Of a stretch of 64,000 bases of DNA, positions 1-11,056 are shown piece after piece. Position numbers and translations under genes: made by a program. This DNA comes from an uncultured Enhydrobacter sp. Lineage in GTDB: Bacteria > Pseudomonadota > Gammaproteobacteria > Pseudomonadales > Moraxellaceae. Position 1 is the first letter of the stretch. Every line of letters begins with the position of its first letter. The stretch is taken from contig CAMIOS010000011.1 of assembly GCA_946222995.1 (NCBI GenBank), forward strand, positions 6,594 to 70,593, written 5' to 3'. The notes below the pieces were generated by a model. The model was not told the DNA's origin and searched no databases. It saw only the letters and a program-made list of their open reading frames with translations.

Positions 1-1575
1 GACTTATCGGCGATTGATGAACGCTTACGTCAATATCGTGATGGCTTACCTGCCAGTGATTTTACCGTGTTTTATCATTTGATGAGTCTCGAGCGAAATA
101 GCGATATTCGTATCAAAGTGGCGTTGCAGGAAAAAGATTTGACTATTCCAACCGCGACTCGGATTTGGGCTAATGCTAACTGGTATGAGCGTGAAGTATG
201 GGATATGTTTGGGATTAATTTTGACGGGCATCCCCATTTAACCCGTATTTTATTGCCTAAGTATTGGGAAGGTCATCCACTGCGTAAAGAATACGCCTCT
301 CGTGCCACTGAAGTACCGCCTTATTACCTTGATAAAGCTAAGCAGATGTTTGAACAAGAGAACTTGCGGTTTGTACCTGAAGACTGGGGGATGAAACGCA
401 GTGGGCGCGATGAAGACTTTATGTTCTTAAACTTAGGGCCTAATCACCCATCGGCTCACGGTGCATTTCGTATTGTATTGCAACTTGATGGCGAAGAGGT
501 GATTGATTGTATTCCGGATATCGGTTACCACCATCGTGGGGCAGAAAAAATTGCCGAACGCCAAACTTGGCATTCATTTATTCCTTATACTGATCGTATT
601 GACTACTTGGCTGGTGTGATGAATGAATTGCCCTATATTATGGCGGTTGAAAAACTGGCGGGTATTACCGTGCCTGATCGTGCTAATACCATTCGTATTA
701 TGATGAGTGAGTTTTTCCGTATTACCAATAATCTGTTATATTGGGGAACATTTATTCAAGATGCGGGTGGTATGACCCCAATTTTTTATATGTTTGCTGA
801 CCGTCAAAAAGCCTATGATGTGATTGAAGCAGTAACAGGCTATCGGATGCACCCCGCTTGGTTTCGTATTGGTGGCACCGCGATGGACTTGCCAAATGGC
901 TGGCAACGCTTAGTACGTGAGTTTTTGGATTGGATGCCAAAACGTATCGATGAATACGTCAAAGCCACCATGGAAAATAAAATCTTAAAACTTCGTACCC
1001 AGCAGGTTGCCCAATATGATGCCAAGTCTGCATTGGCATGGGGCGTCACAGGTCATGGCTTACGCGCCACAGGTATTGGCTATGATTTGCGTAAAGCTCG
1101 ACCATATTTAGGTTATGAGAACTTTGATTTTGAAATACCCATTGCTTACAATGGTGACGCTTATGACCGTTGTTTGGTCAAAATTGGCGAAATTCGTGAA
1201 TCGCTCAAGATTATTGAGCAATGCTTGAATAATATGCCTATGGGTCCTTATAAAGCTGACCATCCATTAGCCGTACCACCGCCTAAAGACCGTACTTTAA
1301 ATGACATCGAGACTTTGATTAACCACTTTATTTCAGTATCTTGGGGACCTGTCATGCCGGCAGGTGAGTCATCTATGATGATTGAATCAGTAAAAGGTAT
1401 TACCAATTACTATATTACCTCTGATCGATCAACCATGAGTTATCGGACGCGTATTCGTACTCCAACCTTTACCCACTTACAACAGATACCCAGTGTAATT
1501 AACGGCAGCTTGGTATCGGATTTGATTATTTATCTGGCGTCCATCGACGTTGTGATGGCTGACGTTGATCGCTAG
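1..1575 (+). CDS. nuoCD: NADH-quinone oxidoreductase subunit C/D (fused), 5' end outside window
   Basis: Complex I peripheral-arm subunit with NuoC (30-kDa type) and NuoD (49-kDa type) joined in one chain, as in many gammaproteobacteria. The frame is open from base 1, so the N-terminus lies upstream. The end of the NuoC part is clear ([12 protein letters not shown], then [11 protein letters not shown]). It runs without a stop into the NuoD part ([37 protein letters not shown]). NuoD helps form the quinone site next to the N2 cluster. The last residues ([14 protein letters not shown]) are the usual NuoD C-terminus. nuoE follows after 11 bases, so this is part of the nuo operon. The product is certain; only the start is missing. 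Confidence 0.97.
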   Translation, partial: DLSAIDERLRQYRDGLPASDFTVFYHLMSLERNSDIRIKVALQEKDLTIPTATRIWANANWYEREVWDMFGINFDGHPHLTRILLPKYWEGHPLRKEYASRATEVPPYYLDKAKQMFEQENLRFVPEDWGMKRSGRDEDFMFLNLGPNHPSAHGAFRIVLQLDGEEVIDCIPDIGYHHRGAEKIAERQTWHSFIPYTDRIDYLAGVMNELPYIMAVEKLAGITVPDRANTIRIMMSEFFRITNNLLYWGTFIQDAGGMTPIFYMFADRQKAYDVIEAVTGYRMHPAWFRIGGTAMDLPNGWQRLVREFLDWMPKRIDEYVKATMENKILKLRTQQVAQYDAKSALAWGVTGHGLRATGIGYDLRKARPYLGYENFDFEIPIAYNGDAYDRCLVKIGEIRESLKIIEQCLNNMPMGPYKADHPLAVPPPKDRTLNDIETLINHFISVSWGPVMPAGESSMMIESVKGITNYYITSDRSTMSYRTRIRTPTFTHLQQIPSVINGSLVSDLIIYLASIDVVMADVDR

Positions 1576-1586
1576 GAGAAAGTTTG

Positions 1587-2096
1587 ATGAAAATTGTCAC
1601 TGATAAAAGCCCAAAGGTTGATATTTCAGCCATTTTAACCGAACAAGAAATTCATGATATCCATGAGTTTATGCACCATTATCCCCAAAGCCGTGCTGCT
1701 TCACTGGACGCATTAAAAATTGTACAACGTCGCAATGGCTGGGTAGATGATGCCCAAATCAATGCCATTGCCAACTTATTACAAATCCCTGTGACGGATG
1801 TTGAAGGTGTAGCAACTTTTTATAACCGTATTTATCGCTCGCCTGTAGGTCGACATGTCATTTTGGTGTGTGATTCTATTGGGTGTTATTTGGTCGGTAG
1901 TGAAAGCGTCGGGCAAGCATTTGAGCGTTACTTAGGTATTGGTTTTGGACAAACCACACCCGATAATCGCTTTACGTTATTACCGATTTGTTGTCTTGGT
2001 AACTGTGATAAAGGCACGGCGGTACTTATTGATGAAGACACTTATGGTCCTGTGTTGCCAGAAGAAGTGCCAGAGTTATTGGAGCAATACGCATGA
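1587..2096 (+). CDS. nuoE: NADH-quinone oxidoreductase subunit E
   Basis: 24-kDa subunit of the NADH dehydrogenase module of complex I. It carries the N1a [2Fe-2S] cluster. The four ligands are visible as CDSIGC (C-x4-C) and CLGNC (C-x3-C), in the thioredoxin-like C-terminal half. The N-terminal helical part (PQSRAASLDALKIVQ) and the GVATFYNRIY segment are typical. I chose the ATG at 1587 because AGGAGA at 1574-1579 sits 7 bases before it; the TTG one codon upstream is less well spaced. The last codons overlap the nuoF start by ATGA (2093-2096), which suggests translational coupling. About 169 residues, normal for the family. Confidence 0.96.
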   Translation: MKIVTDKSPKVDISAILTEQEIHDIHEFMHHYPQSRAASLDALKIVQRRNGWVDDAQINAIANLLQIPVTDVEGVATFYNRIYRSPVGRHVILVCDSIGCYLVGSESVGQAFERYLGIGFGQTTPDNRFTLLPICCLGNCDKGTAVLIDEDTYGPVLPEEVPELLEQYA

Positions 2097-3550
2097 ATAT
2101 CAATCGCCAAATCAATAACCGTAAAATCGGCAAATCACCCAGCCAACTAGGTGAGCAGTCTATTCCGATCTATGGCGATAAAGCCACTGCCACTAGCGAA
2201 ACCAAACCGTTAACTTGGCGGCTTGCGCATTATGAAACGGTACTTGACCTAGAAACCTATCAAAGCCTAAAAGGGTTTGAAGGTTTAAAAATCGCCCTTG
2301 GTAAATCGCCTAAAGAAGTGGGCGATATGATTAAAGATGCCAATGTGCGTGGTCGTGGCGGTGCAGGTTTTAATGCAGGTCTAAAGTGGACATTTATGAC
2401 CCCACCCGATGGCGGTCCTCGTTACCTTATTTGTAATGCCGATGAAATGGAACCTGGCACATTTAAAGACCGTCTATTGATGGAGCGTCTGCCATTTCAA
2501 TTAATTGAAGGCATGATTATCACAGGTTACGCTATTGGGGCAACCTCTGGCTATATTTTTATTCGTGGTGAATATATCGAAGCGGCAAAACGTCTTAATG
2601 ATGCGTTAGATCAATGCCGTGCCAATGGTTTATTGGGTGATAATATTTTAGGCTCGGGTTATAGCTTTGATTTGCATGTGCACACAGGGGCGGGGCGTTA
2701 TATCTGTGGCGAAGAAACTGCCTTGATCAACTCCTTAGAAGGTCGCCGTGCCAATCCTCGTACTAAGCCTCCATTCCCACAAGTATCGGGCGCATGGGGA
2801 CGTCCCACCGTTGTCAACAATGTTGAATCCCTAAATAATATGCCAGCCATTATGCTACATGGGGTCGAGTGGTATAAAGGGCTTGCTCAAGGCAAATCGG
2901 ACACCCCGGGTACCAAGATTATGGGTTGTTCTGGCTTGGTAAATGAGCCTGGGCTATGGGAAGTGCCCTTTGGAACCACTGCCCGTGAAATTATTTTTGA
3001 TTATGCCAAAGGTATGAAAGATGGGCGTAAGCTAAAAGCTTGGTTGCCAGGTGGTGCATCGACCGACTTTTTGACAGGTAGTGACGAACATTTAGATTTG
3101 CCAATGGACTTTGACCCAATTATGAAAGCGGGTAGTCGTCTAGGTACCTGTTTAATTATGGTGGTGGATGAAAGCCAAGATATGGTGGCATTACAGCTTA
3201 ATCTGCAAAAATTCTTTGCGCGTGAATCGTGCGGGTGGTGTACCCCTTGCCGTGATGGCTTGCCTTGGGCAGTAAAAACCTTGACGGCATTAGATGAAGG
3301 GCGAGGTCAACCGGTAGATATTGACGTATTGCAGCAGCTTACCAAAGATTTGTGGCTGGGCAAAACCTTCTGTGCGCATGCCCCAGGGGCGATGGAGCCA
3401 TTGATGAGTGCTCTAAAATATTTTAAACATGAGTTTGAGGCAAAAATTGCAAATAACCCTGTTCTTGTTGAACAACTTTCACCATCAGGCGTTCCGTCTA
3501 AGGTAGAAGTGTATCAACCGACAAAAGTCTCTAATGGGCAGGCAGTGTAA
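2093..3550 (+). CDS. nuoF: NADH-quinone oxidoreductase subunit F
   Basis: 51-kDa subunit of complex I that oxidises NADH using FMN and passes electrons to the N3 [4Fe-4S] cluster. The glycine-rich nucleotide/FMN region is visible (RGRGGAGFNAGLKWTF, then YLICNADEMEPGTFKDR). So is the cluster motif ESCGWCTPCRDG, with its fourth cysteine later at KTFCAHAPGA. At 485 residues it is longer than the roughly 445 of E. coli NuoF. The excess is a polar N-terminal tail of about 40 residues before the conserved fold, plus a short C-terminal tail. The start overlaps the nuoE stop; the tail is in frame from the coupled ATG and there is no clear alternative start. Confidence 0.96.
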   Translation: MNINRQINNRKIGKSPSQLGEQSIPIYGDKATATSETKPLTWRLAHYETVLDLETYQSLKGFEGLKIALGKSPKEVGDMIKDANVRGRGGAGFNAGLKWTFMTPPDGGPRYLICNADEMEPGTFKDRLLMERLPFQLIEGMIITGYAIGATSGYIFIRGEYIEAAKRLNDALDQCRANGLLGDNILGSGYSFDLHVHTGAGRYICGEETALINSLEGRRANPRTKPPFPQVSGAWGRPTVVNNVESLNNMPAIMLHGVEWYKGLAQGKSDTPGTKIMGCSGLVNEPGLWEVPFGTTAREIIFDYAKGMKDGRKLKAWLPGGASTDFLTGSDEHLDLPMDFDPIMKAGSRLGTCLIMVVDESQDMVALQLNLQKFFARESCGWCTPCRDGLPWAVKTLTALDEGRGQPVDIDVLQQLTKDLWLGKTFCAHAPGAMEPLMSALKYFKHEFEAKIANNPVLVEQLSPSGVPSKVEVYQPTKVSNGQAV

Positions 3551-3559
3551 GGAACTAAC

Positions 3560-6529
3560 ATGGCAATTATTCATATAGACGGAAAAGACGTCGAAGTTGA
3601 TGGTGCGGATAACTTGCTACAAGCCTGTTTATCCTTAGGCATTGATATTCCGTATTTTTGTTATCATCCGGCATTGGGTTCGGTGGGTTCTTGCCGCCAA
3701 TGTGCTGTAAAACAATACAATAATAAAGAGGATTATGAGGCGGGGCGTGGTCGTTTGGTTATGTCGTGTATGGTTAATCCAACTCAAGACATGTATATCT
3801 CGGTCACTGATGCGGAAGTCAAAAACTTTCGTAAAAGTTTGGTTGAGTTTTTGATGACCAACCATCCACACGACTGTCCTACCTGTGAAGAAGGTGGACA
3901 TTGTCACTTACAGGACATGACCTATATGTCAGGTCATAACCATCGCCGTTATCGCTTTACCAAACGCACGCATAATAATCAAGACTTGGGAGCATTCATC
4001 AATCATGAGATGAATCGCTGTATCGCTTGTTATCGCTGTGTGCGTTACTACAAAGATTACGCAGGCGGTGAAGACTTAGGCGTTTATGCCTCGGCGAGTC
4101 GGGTGTATTTTGGTCGTGATAAAGATGGTCAATTAGAAAGTGAATTTTCGGGCAATCTTACCGAGGTTTGCCCAACAGGCGTATTCACCGATAAAACCCA
4201 TTCTGACCGCTATAACCGTAAATGGGATATGCAATATGCCCCAAGTATTTGTCATGGTTGTTCAGCGGGTTGTAACATCTCAGCGGGTGAGCGGTATGGC
4301 GAACTTCGCCGTATTGAAAATCGCTTTAATGGTGAGGTCAATGCGTATTTCTTATGTGACCGCGGACGTTTTGGCTATGGTTATGTCAACCGTGCAGACC
4401 GTCCTACCCAAGCGATAGAACGGATTAATGCCAATCGCGCACCTATCAGTATTGATTATGCCATTGATGCGGTCAAGCAACGTCTAGCCGGCAAAAAAGC
4501 CATTGGTATTGGTTCACCTCTTGCAAGCTTAGAATCAAACTATGCATTAAAACACTTGGTAGGTAGCAACAATTACAGTATTGGTGTTAGCCAGCAACAA
4601 AAAGATTTGGTACAAAAATGCATTGATGTCTTGACGACGGATGGGGTGTATAACCCAAGCATGCGTGACATCGAAAGTTATGATGCGGTATTGATTTTGG
4701 GTGAAGATATTACCCAAACCAGCCCACGTATTGCCTTATCAGTACGCCAAGCTGCCAAAAATCATGCTAAGGCAATGGCGAATGCGTTAAAAACGCCCGA
4801 CTTTTTGGCAGAGCCTGTCCAACGCATTGGACAAAAAGACTATAGCCCAATTTTTATTGTCGATGTCAAACAAACCCGTTTAGATGATATTGCTAAAGTT
4901 AGCTGTGTGGCAAATCCCAATGATATTGCCAAACTGGGTTTTGCCATTGCTGAACAGATGAATGGCTTGACCACTAATCAAATACCCAAAGATTTGGTTA
5001 TTGACGAGTTAGACAATAGCGATGAACACGCATTTGCTAAAGTCATTGCACAAACGCTGCTTAAGGCGACCAAACCGTTGATTATTACAGGGACTTCACT
5101 AAATAATCCTGCAATTATTGAAGCGGCTGCCCAAATTGCCAAAGCTATTGAGCCAAAACGTGGTGAAGTTATCACTTATGAACGTGGCGTGGTCGATGAA
5201 AAAAATATCCAAATTGATGCTGAAATTGCCAAAATTGATGACGAGCAAGCGGCGCTTAAAAAAGAACTTGATGAAGCGGCATTTGCAGAACAAGCCAAAA
5301 AGGTAAAACGCCCACAGCGTATGCAAATGACCAAAGGTTACAGTGAAAAAGCAGGTCTATATCTGTCTGTGCCTATGGCTAACAGTGTGGGGGTGAATTT
5401 ATTGGGCGGACTGTCATTAGAAGAAGTCATTAACCAAGCCCAAGACGCTCAAGCTGTGGTAATCATGGAAAATGATATTGCAAGCCACTTAACCACTGAG
5501 CAATTTAACCAGCTTGTACAAGGCAAATCCGTGATTGTGCTTGACCATGAATTTTATCCTTGGCACCAACAGGCGGATGTATTTTTGCCGGTGGCGACAT
5601 TTGCAGAAGCGGATGGAACGTTGGTATCTGCTGAGGGACGAGCACAGCGGTTTTTCCAAGTTTATGATCCTGCTTATTATCACCCAAATAATATGGTAAA
5701 AGAAAGCTGGCGTTGGCTACATGCCATTGAATCAGAGTTAAATGGTCGGGCGATTGACTGGACACAGCTTGACGACGTGGTTGCTGCTGTTGCTAGTACC
5801 CATCCCGTACTTGAGCCTATTACCCAGGCTGCGCCAACCGCAGACTATCGTATCACAGGGCTTAAAGTGGCTCGTGAACCTCGCCGTTACTCAGGACGTA
5901 CGGCCATGCGTGCGCCGATTTCGGTGCATGAGCCAGAGCAGCCCAAAGATATCGATACGGGTTTAACGTTTTCTCAAGAAGGCTATGTGGGCACCCAAAC
6001 CGACTCTGCCATGATTCCATTTGCTTGGTCAGCCGGTTGGAACTCGCCACAAGCTTGGAATAAATACCAAGACAAGGTGGGCGGCCATCTAAAACACGGT
6101 GATCCAGGCATTCGGTTATTTGATAGTATGTCGCGTTTACCAACGCGTGATTATGTTGCGCCTCACCATTCGGCAGACAACCCTAATAACAATCAGCTTA
6201 TACCGATTTACCATATTTTTGCCAGTGATGCGCTAACTGCGCGTAGTGACGTTATCCAAACCCAAATTAAGCCGCCTATGTTTATGGTTTCTGCTGATGA
6301 TGCACAAAATTGGCAGCTACAATCAGGTGATCTTATTACAGTAAGCGTTAATCACATGCCGGTTACGTTACCAGTTGAAATTGTGGATTATTTGGCAGAA
6401 GGTTGTATAGGCTATCCGCAAGGACAAGTGCCAATGTTGTCTGCCCAATTGCAAAAAGCTGATGTGCATATTGCTGTGAATAAAGCAAATCAATCAATGG
6501 GCACTACCACCGTTGGGGAGGGGGTATAA
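3560..6529 (+). CDS. nuoG: NADH-quinone oxidoreductase subunit G
   Basis: Large iron-sulfur subunit of the complex I peripheral arm (75-kDa type). The N-terminal ferredoxin domain has the [2Fe-2S] ligands ([15 protein letters not shown]). Next come the His/Cys motif ([14 protein letters not shown]), a CIACYRC set with a later CPTG, and an additional CHGCSAGC...C set of the kind that binds N7 in some bacteria. The rest is a molybdopterin-oxidoreductase-like fold without obvious catalytic function. At 989 residues it is longer than E. coli NuoG (about 910). Part of the difference is a lysine/glutamate-rich stretch at about residues 545-585, which looks like an inserted linker. The TAA stop overlaps the nuoH ATG by one base. 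Confidence 0.96.
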   Translation: MAIIHIDGKDVEVDGADNLLQACLSLGIDIPYFCYHPALGSVGSCRQCAVKQYNNKEDYEAGRGRLVMSCMVNPTQDMYISVTDAEVKNFRKSLVEFLMTNHPHDCPTCEEGGHCHLQDMTYMSGHNHRRYRFTKRTHNNQDLGAFINHEMNRCIACYRCVRYYKDYAGGEDLGVYASASRVYFGRDKDGQLESEFSGNLTEVCPTGVFTDKTHSDRYNRKWDMQYAPSICHGCSAGCNISAGERYGELRRIENRFNGEVNAYFLCDRGRFGYGYVNRADRPTQAIERINANRAPISIDYAIDAVKQRLAGKKAIGIGSPLASLESNYALKHLVGSNNYSIGVSQQQKDLVQKCIDVLTTDGVYNPSMRDIESYDAVLILGEDITQTSPRIALSVRQAAKNHAKAMANALKTPDFLAEPVQRIGQKDYSPIFIVDVKQTRLDDIAKVSCVANPNDIAKLGFAIAEQMNGLTTNQIPKDLVIDELDNSDEHAFAKVIAQTLLKATKPLIITGTSLNNPAIIEAAAQIAKAIEPKRGEVITYERGVVDEKNIQIDAEIAKIDDEQAALKKELDEAAFAEQAKKVKRPQRMQMTKGYSEKAGLYLSVPMANSVGVNLLGGLSLEEVINQAQDAQAVVIMENDIASHLTTEQFNQLVQGKSVIVLDHEFYPWHQQADVFLPVATFAEADGTLVSAEGRAQRFFQVYDPAYYHPNNMVKESWRWLHAIESELNGRAIDWTQLDDVVAAVASTHPVLEPITQAAPTADYRITGLKVAREPRRYSGRTAMRAPISVHEPEQPKDIDTGLTFSQEGYVGTQTDSAMIPFAWSAGWNSPQAWNKYQDKVGGHLKHGDPGIRLFDSMSRLPTRDYVAPHHSADNPNNNQLIPIYHIFASDALTARSDVIQTQIKPPMFMVSADDAQNWQLQSGDLITVSVNHMPVTLPVEIVDYLAEGCIGYPQGQVPMLSAQLQKADVHIAVNKANQSMGTTTVGEGV

Positions 6530-7587
6530 TGGAACACGCCATCAGAGAAATGCCCCAGCTACCTGCTTGGCTAGCTGGGCTGATGTCACCTGCAGGGTGG
6601 TCAGTGACTTTTTTAGTGTTACAATCTATCATTATCTTTTTGGCAGTGGTGGTATTTGCGGCGCTTATGATTCCGTATGAACGGCGTATGCTCGGGCTTT
6701 GGCAAGACCGTTATGGTCCAAATCGGGTGGGTTGGCAAGGGTCATTACAAGTGGCAGCCGATATGCTCAAAATCTTCTTTAAAGAAGACTGGACGCCCAA
6801 ATTCGCTGATAAATTTATTTTTGTGTTAGCCCCGGCGATTTCATTATTTACCGCATTGGCGGCCTATATTATTGTCCCTATTACACCATCTTGGGGTGGG
6901 GCAGACTGGAATATCGGCATCTTATTCTTTTTTGCAATGGCTGGCTTAGCCGTTTATGCGGTGATGTTCGGTGGTTGGGCGTCTGCCAATAAGTTTGCTC
7001 TACTAGGTGGATTGCGCTCGGCAGCGCAGACCATTAGCTATGAGGTATTTTTGGGTTTATCATTAATGGGCGTGGTCGCTTTGGCGGGCTCGTTTAACCT
7101 GCGTGAAATTGTTTACTCACAAGCGGGTGGCTTTTGGCATTGGAATATTTTTGGTCAAATTTTGGGCTTTTTAACTTTTATGGTGGCAGGTGTGGCAGTC
7201 ACGCACCGTTTTCCATTTGACCAACCAGAAGCAGAACAAGAATTGGCAGAGGGTTATCATGTCGAATATTCAGGTATGAAGTTTGGTATGTTCTTTGTGG
7301 GTGAGTACGTCAATATTGTCCTCGTCTCTTCGCTAATTACGGTGTTGTTTTTTGGGGGTTGGTTGCCATTGTTTGATGGATTAAGTTTTATTCCACCCAT
7401 TTTCTGGTTTATGATTAAAACCTTATTTTTTATGACCATGTTTGTATTAGTACGGGGTTCATTGATGCGTCCTCGGTATGACCAAGTGATGAATTTTGGT
7501 TGGAAAATCTGTTTACCAATTACCTTGATTAATTTGTTATTGACCGCCGCTTATATTCTGTGGCGTACCAATAGCGTTGGGATTTAA
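6529..7587 (+). CDS. nuoH: NADH-quinone oxidoreductase subunit H
   Basis: Membrane subunit of complex I that links the peripheral arm to the proton-pumping arm and forms much of the quinone chamber. About eight hydrophobic helices are visible. Family hallmarks include [19 protein letters not shown] near the N-terminus, [14 protein letters not shown], the acidic loop [15 protein letters not shown] and [18 protein letters not shown]. Length (352) is close to usual. It starts inside the nuoG stop codon (TAATG), so translation is probably coupled. Confidence 0.97.
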   Translation: MEHAIREMPQLPAWLAGLMSPAGWSVTFLVLQSIIIFLAVVVFAALMIPYERRMLGLWQDRYGPNRVGWQGSLQVAADMLKIFFKEDWTPKFADKFIFVLAPAISLFTALAAYIIVPITPSWGGADWNIGILFFFAMAGLAVYAVMFGGWASANKFALLGGLRSAAQTISYEVFLGLSLMGVVALAGSFNLREIVYSQAGGFWHWNIFGQILGFLTFMVAGVAVTHRFPFDQPEAEQELAEGYHVEYSGMKFGMFFVGEYVNIVLVSSLITVLFFGGWLPLFDGLSFIPPIFWFMIKTLFFMTMFVLVRGSLMRPRYDQVMNFGWKICLPITLINLLLTAAYILWRTNSVGI

Positions 7588-7596
7588 GGAGTGGCG

Positions 7597-8148
7597 ATGT
7601 ATTTAGATATGATTAAAAATACAATAACTGGCTTTGGTTCGGTGTTAAGAACTGTGCTGATGGTATCTAGCCATGCTACTCGAAAGCGTGACACGATTCT
7701 TTATCCAGAACAACCGGTGCCTGTGCCACCGCGTTTTCGTGGTCGTATTGTATTGACCCGTGATCCTGATGGTGATGAGCGTTGTGTGGCGTGTAATTTA
7801 TGTGCGGTAGCGTGTCCAGTCGGCTGTATTTCGTTACAAAAAGCCGAGCGCGACGATGGACGCTGGTATCCAGAATTTTTCCGCATTAATTTTTCACGTT
7901 GTATTTTTTGTGGAATGTGTGAAGAAGCTTGCCCAACCACAGCGATTCAGATGACGCCTGATTTTGAGCTGGGCGAGTATGTACGTCAAAACTTGGTCTA
8001 TGAAAAAGAAAATTTGCTGATTTCTGGTCCAGGAAAATACCCAGATTATAACTATTATCGCGTGACGGGAATGGCAATTAAAGATAAACCTAAAGGCACC
8101 GCGCAAAATGAGGCTGCCCCAATTGATTTACGGAGCTTATTGCCATGA
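7597..8148 (+). CDS. nuoI: NADH-quinone oxidoreductase subunit I
   Basis: Complex I subunit with two [4Fe-4S] clusters (N6a and N6b) that carry electrons to N2. Both ferredoxin motifs are present: [15 protein letters not shown] and [15 protein letters not shown]. The N-terminus is an amphipathic helix lying on the membrane. The ATG at 7597 is the better start because AAGGAG at 7586-7591 sits 5 bases upstream; the in-frame GTG at 7591 overlaps that ribosome-binding site and is unlikely. The gene ends by overlapping nuoJ through ATGA. Confidence 0.96.
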   Translation: MYLDMIKNTITGFGSVLRTVLMVSSHATRKRDTILYPEQPVPVPPRFRGRIVLTRDPDGDERCVACNLCAVACPVGCISLQKAERDDGRWYPEFFRINFSRCIFCGMCEEACPTTAIQMTPDFELGEYVRQNLVYEKENLLISGPGKYPDYNYYRVTGMAIKDKPKGTAQNEAAPIDLRSLLP

Positions 8149-8834
8149 TGGATTCTACAGTAACAGGCTCGATGATTGGTTTTTATTTATTGGCAGCAGT
8201 GGCAATTATTGCAAGCTTAAGGGTGATTACTCGAGCAAACCCTGTCCATGCGTTGCTCAATATGGTGGTATCTTTGTTAGCGATTGCGGGGGTATTTTTT
8301 TCGATTGGTGCCCCATTTGCGGGTGCCTTAGAGATTATTGTCTATGCAGGCGCGATTATGGTGTTGTTTGTGTTTGTGGTTATGATGTTAAATCTTGGTA
8401 CGCAAAATACCTTGCAAGAAAAAAGTTGGATGACTTCATCTGCATGGGCGGTTCCTATGGGTTTGGCATTCATTATTGCTCTGACCATAGTGAGTATGAT
8501 AGGGATGGGACAAGCCCATCATGAAATGCTTAATAATATGCCAGTCGATGTGGTGCAAGCTGCTTTAATTGGCGTACAAACAGTTTCTGCCAAAATGATT
8601 GGCGGTAAGTTATTTACTGAATATTTATTGTTGGTTGAAATCGCGGGATTTTTACTATTGGGTGGCTTAGTGGCAGCGTATCATTTGGCTCGCCGTGCTT
8701 TGGATGATGAAATTGTGTCACATAGCACTGAGTTTGCCAGTGAATTGGTTGCCACACCGTCTTTGACAATGGCTCATAGCAGTAATGAGCAAGTGCCAGT
8801 TGCAGTACGCCCTAGACAAGAGGAGAGCGTATAA
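8145..8834 (+). CDS. nuoJ: NADH-quinone oxidoreductase subunit J
   Basis: Membrane-arm subunit of complex I with five predicted helices. Conserved text includes [18 protein letters not shown] and the [20 protein letters not shown] helix with its glutamate and tyrosine, which is the part that rearranges during coupling. About 229 residues, longer than E. coli NuoJ (184). The additional part is a polar C-terminal tail after the last helix. It overlaps nuoI at its start and nuoK at its end by single codons, fitting a tightly coupled operon. Confidence 0.95.
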   Translation: MMDSTVTGSMIGFYLLAAVAIIASLRVITRANPVHALLNMVVSLLAIAGVFFSIGAPFAGALEIIVYAGAIMVLFVFVVMMLNLGTQNTLQEKSWMTSSAWAVPMGLAFIIALTIVSMIGMGQAHHEMLNNMPVDVVQAALIGVQTVSAKMIGGKLFTEYLLLVEIAGFLLLGGLVAAYHLARRALDDEIVSHSTEFASELVATPSLTMAHSSNEQVPVAVRPRQEESV

Positions 8835-9142
8835 TGGGACATCTTCCATTAGAACATGGTCTTATGTTGTCAGCGATTTTGTTTGCCATTGGATTTTGTG
8901 GTGTGATGGTCAGACGTAATTTTTTATTTATGCTGATGAGTCTTGAGATTATGATGAATGCTGCTGCGCTTGCATTTGTGGTGGCAGGTAGCCGTTGGGT
9001 TAGTCCCGATGGTCAGATTATGTTTATTTTAGTGTTAACATTGGCTGCGGCGGAAGTGGCTATTGGGTTGGCTATACTTTTACAGTTTTATCATAAGCGT
9101 GGTCATTTAAATGTAGATTCGGCTAATGAGATGAAAGGGTGA
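8834..9142 (+). CDS. nuoK: NADH-quinone oxidoreductase subunit K
   Basis: Small three-helix membrane subunit of complex I, homologous to MrpC antiporter subunits. It has the two buried glutamates expected in the family: [11 protein letters not shown] in helix 2 and [13 protein letters not shown] in helix 3. 102 residues, the usual size. It starts on the last base of the nuoJ stop, and nuoL begins 4 bases after it. Confidence 0.96.
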   Translation: MGHLPLEHGLMLSAILFAIGFCGVMVRRNFLFMLMSLEIMMNAAALAFVVAGSRWVSPDGQIMFILVLTLAAAEVAIGLAILLQFYHKRGHLNVDSANEMKG

Positions 9143-9146
9143 AAAA

Positions 9147-11051
9147 ATGAGTTTGTTACCTTTAACTTTTATTCTGCCGCTGCTTGGGTTTATTATCCTA
9201 GCAACTATGCGTGACCGCTTAAGTGAAAATGCCGCTGCGATAGTTGGTGTTGGTAGTATGGCATTGTCGGCGCTTTGTGCATTGATCGTGGGTAGTCAGT
9301 TTCTAGCGTCACATCCAGCAGGCGGCATTGTGCATGTACCATTGTGGACATGGCTGCGGGTGGGTAATTTTGCCCCGCAATTTGGTCTAAATCTTGATGG
9401 TTTAGGCGTTACCATGATGGGCGTAATTACAGGCGTGGGTTTTTTAATTCATTTATTCGCTTCGTGGTATATGCGTGGTGAAGTCGGCTATGCACGCTTT
9501 TTTAGTTATATGAATTTGTTCGTAGCCAGTATGTTGATATTGGTGTTAGCGGATAATTTGTTGCTACTTTATCTTGGCTGGGAAGGGGTTGGTATCTGCT
9601 CCTATCTATTAATTGGTTTTTATTACCATGAGCGCGCCAACGGTCGAGCAGCCATGAAAGCCTTTACTGTCACGCGCGTGGGTGATGTGTTTTTGGCGTT
9701 TGGATTATTTTTGTTGTTTCGAGAATTAGGGACACTAACTATTACTGATATCAATGCCAATGTGGGCAATATGCTAACATCGGCTCATAATACCGTTACC
9801 ATTTTTGGCCATGTGTATCCAACCCTTGAAGTGGCGGCGGTGATGTTGGTGTTAGGCGCGATGGGTAAATCGGCGCAGCTTCCTTTACATTCTTGGTTAG
9901 CCGATGCGATGGCAGGTCCGACGCCTGTTTCAGCACTGATTCACGCAGCTACGATGGTAACCGCAGGGGTGTATTTAATTGCTCGTTTACATCCCGTATT
10001 TTTACATGTGCCAAATGTATTAATCAGTTGGGTGGGTTTTGTAGGAGCGACGACCTTATTGGTGGCTGGTTTTTGTGCTCTGGCACAGACCGATATCAAA
10101 CGTGTATTGGCTTATTCAACCATGAGCCAAATTGGTTATATGTTCTTAGCCTTGGGTGTTGGGGCATGGAAAGTCGCGATTTTTCACTTGATGACCCATG
10201 CTTTTTTTAAAGCCTTATTGTTCTTAGGTTCTGGTGCAGTGATTTTGGCATACCATCACGAACAAAATATTTTTAAAATGGGTGGTCTATACTATAAGAA
10301 TAAATTTTTATTTGCTGTATTTGCCATCGGTGGCGGTGCATTGGCAGCGATTCCTTGGGTGACGGTGGGTTATTATTCTAAAGATGCCATTATTTGGGAA
10401 ACTTTTGCCACAGGTCATATGACCCTATTTTGGATGGCAGTTGCTGGTGCTTTCTTAACCTCTATTTATACCTTCCGTATGATTTGGATTGTCTTTTTTG
10501 GGCAAGAAAAAACCCATATCCATGACCTTAAGGGCGTGTCATATTGGTTACCTTTAGCGGTATTATTAGTCTTATCGACCGCCGTCGGCGCATTGATTCA
10601 CCCACCTTTGGCAGGGGTATTGCCTGATAGCTATGGGGATTTATTGGGTGAAAAAGGTGAAAGTGCCAAACACACAGCAGAATTTATCGTGATGATCGCC
10701 ATGCTATTAGGCTTAGTGATTGCGGGATTCTTATATGCGATTAATAAAGGTCGAATAGTAGCAAACTTTAACCGTACAGGTCTGGGACGAGCATTAAATT
10801 ATTGGTGCTATAACGGTCTGGGTTTTGATGCATTGTACGATATTGTGTTTGTTAAACCATTTTTATTAATCGGTCGTTTATTAAAATCTGATCCTGTTGA
10901 CAAGACTTGGAATGTATTGCCAGCGCTTGCATTGGCAGGTAATCGCATGACCACTTGGATGCAGTCAGGGTCATTACGTGGGTACGCTACCAGCTTTGGG
11001 GTTGGTATGGCGGTATTATTGGTGTTGGTAATGATGATGATAGGGAAGTAA
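9147..11051 (+). CDS. nuoL: NADH-quinone oxidoreductase subunit L
   Basis: Distal proton-pumping subunit of complex I, an MrpA-type antiporter homologue with about 14-16 helices and the long lateral helix at the C-terminus. Hallmarks are LYLGWEGVGICSYLLIGFYY (with the key glutamate), AMGKSAQLPLHSWLADAMAGPTPVSALIHAATMVTAG, the LAYSTMSQIGYMFLALG helix and THAFFKALLFLGSG. 634 residues, within the family range. The start is ATG 9147 after GGGTGAAAAA. nuoM follows after 5 bases. Confidence 0.97.
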   Translation: MSLLPLTFILPLLGFIILATMRDRLSENAAAIVGVGSMALSALCALIVGSQFLASHPAGGIVHVPLWTWLRVGNFAPQFGLNLDGLGVTMMGVITGVGFLIHLFASWYMRGEVGYARFFSYMNLFVASMLILVLADNLLLLYLGWEGVGICSYLLIGFYYHERANGRAAMKAFTVTRVGDVFLAFGLFLLFRELGTLTITDINANVGNMLTSAHNTVTIFGHVYPTLEVAAVMLVLGAMGKSAQLPLHSWLADAMAGPTPVSALIHAATMVTAGVYLIARLHPVFLHVPNVLISWVGFVGATTLLVAGFCALAQTDIKRVLAYSTMSQIGYMFLALGVGAWKVAIFHLMTHAFFKALLFLGSGAVILAYHHEQNIFKMGGLYYKNKFLFAVFAIGGGALAAIPWVTVGYYSKDAIIWETFATGHMTLFWMAVAGAFLTSIYTFRMIWIVFFGQEKTHIHDLKGVSYWLPLAVLLVLSTAVGALIHPPLAGVLPDSYGDLLGEKGESAKHTAEFIVMIAMLLGLVIAGFLYAINKGRIVANFNRTGLGRALNYWCYNGLGFDALYDIVFVKPFLLIGRLLKSDPVDKTWNVLPALALAGNRMTTWMQSGSLRGYATSFGVGMAVLLVLVMMMIGK

Positions 11052-11056
11052 TACTG

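Noticed and set aside
10955..11056. Upstream extension of nuoM overlapping nuoL by about 100 bases
   Set aside because: The additional residues are hydrophilic and unlike NuoM; ATG 11057 directly after nuoL gives the normal N-terminus.
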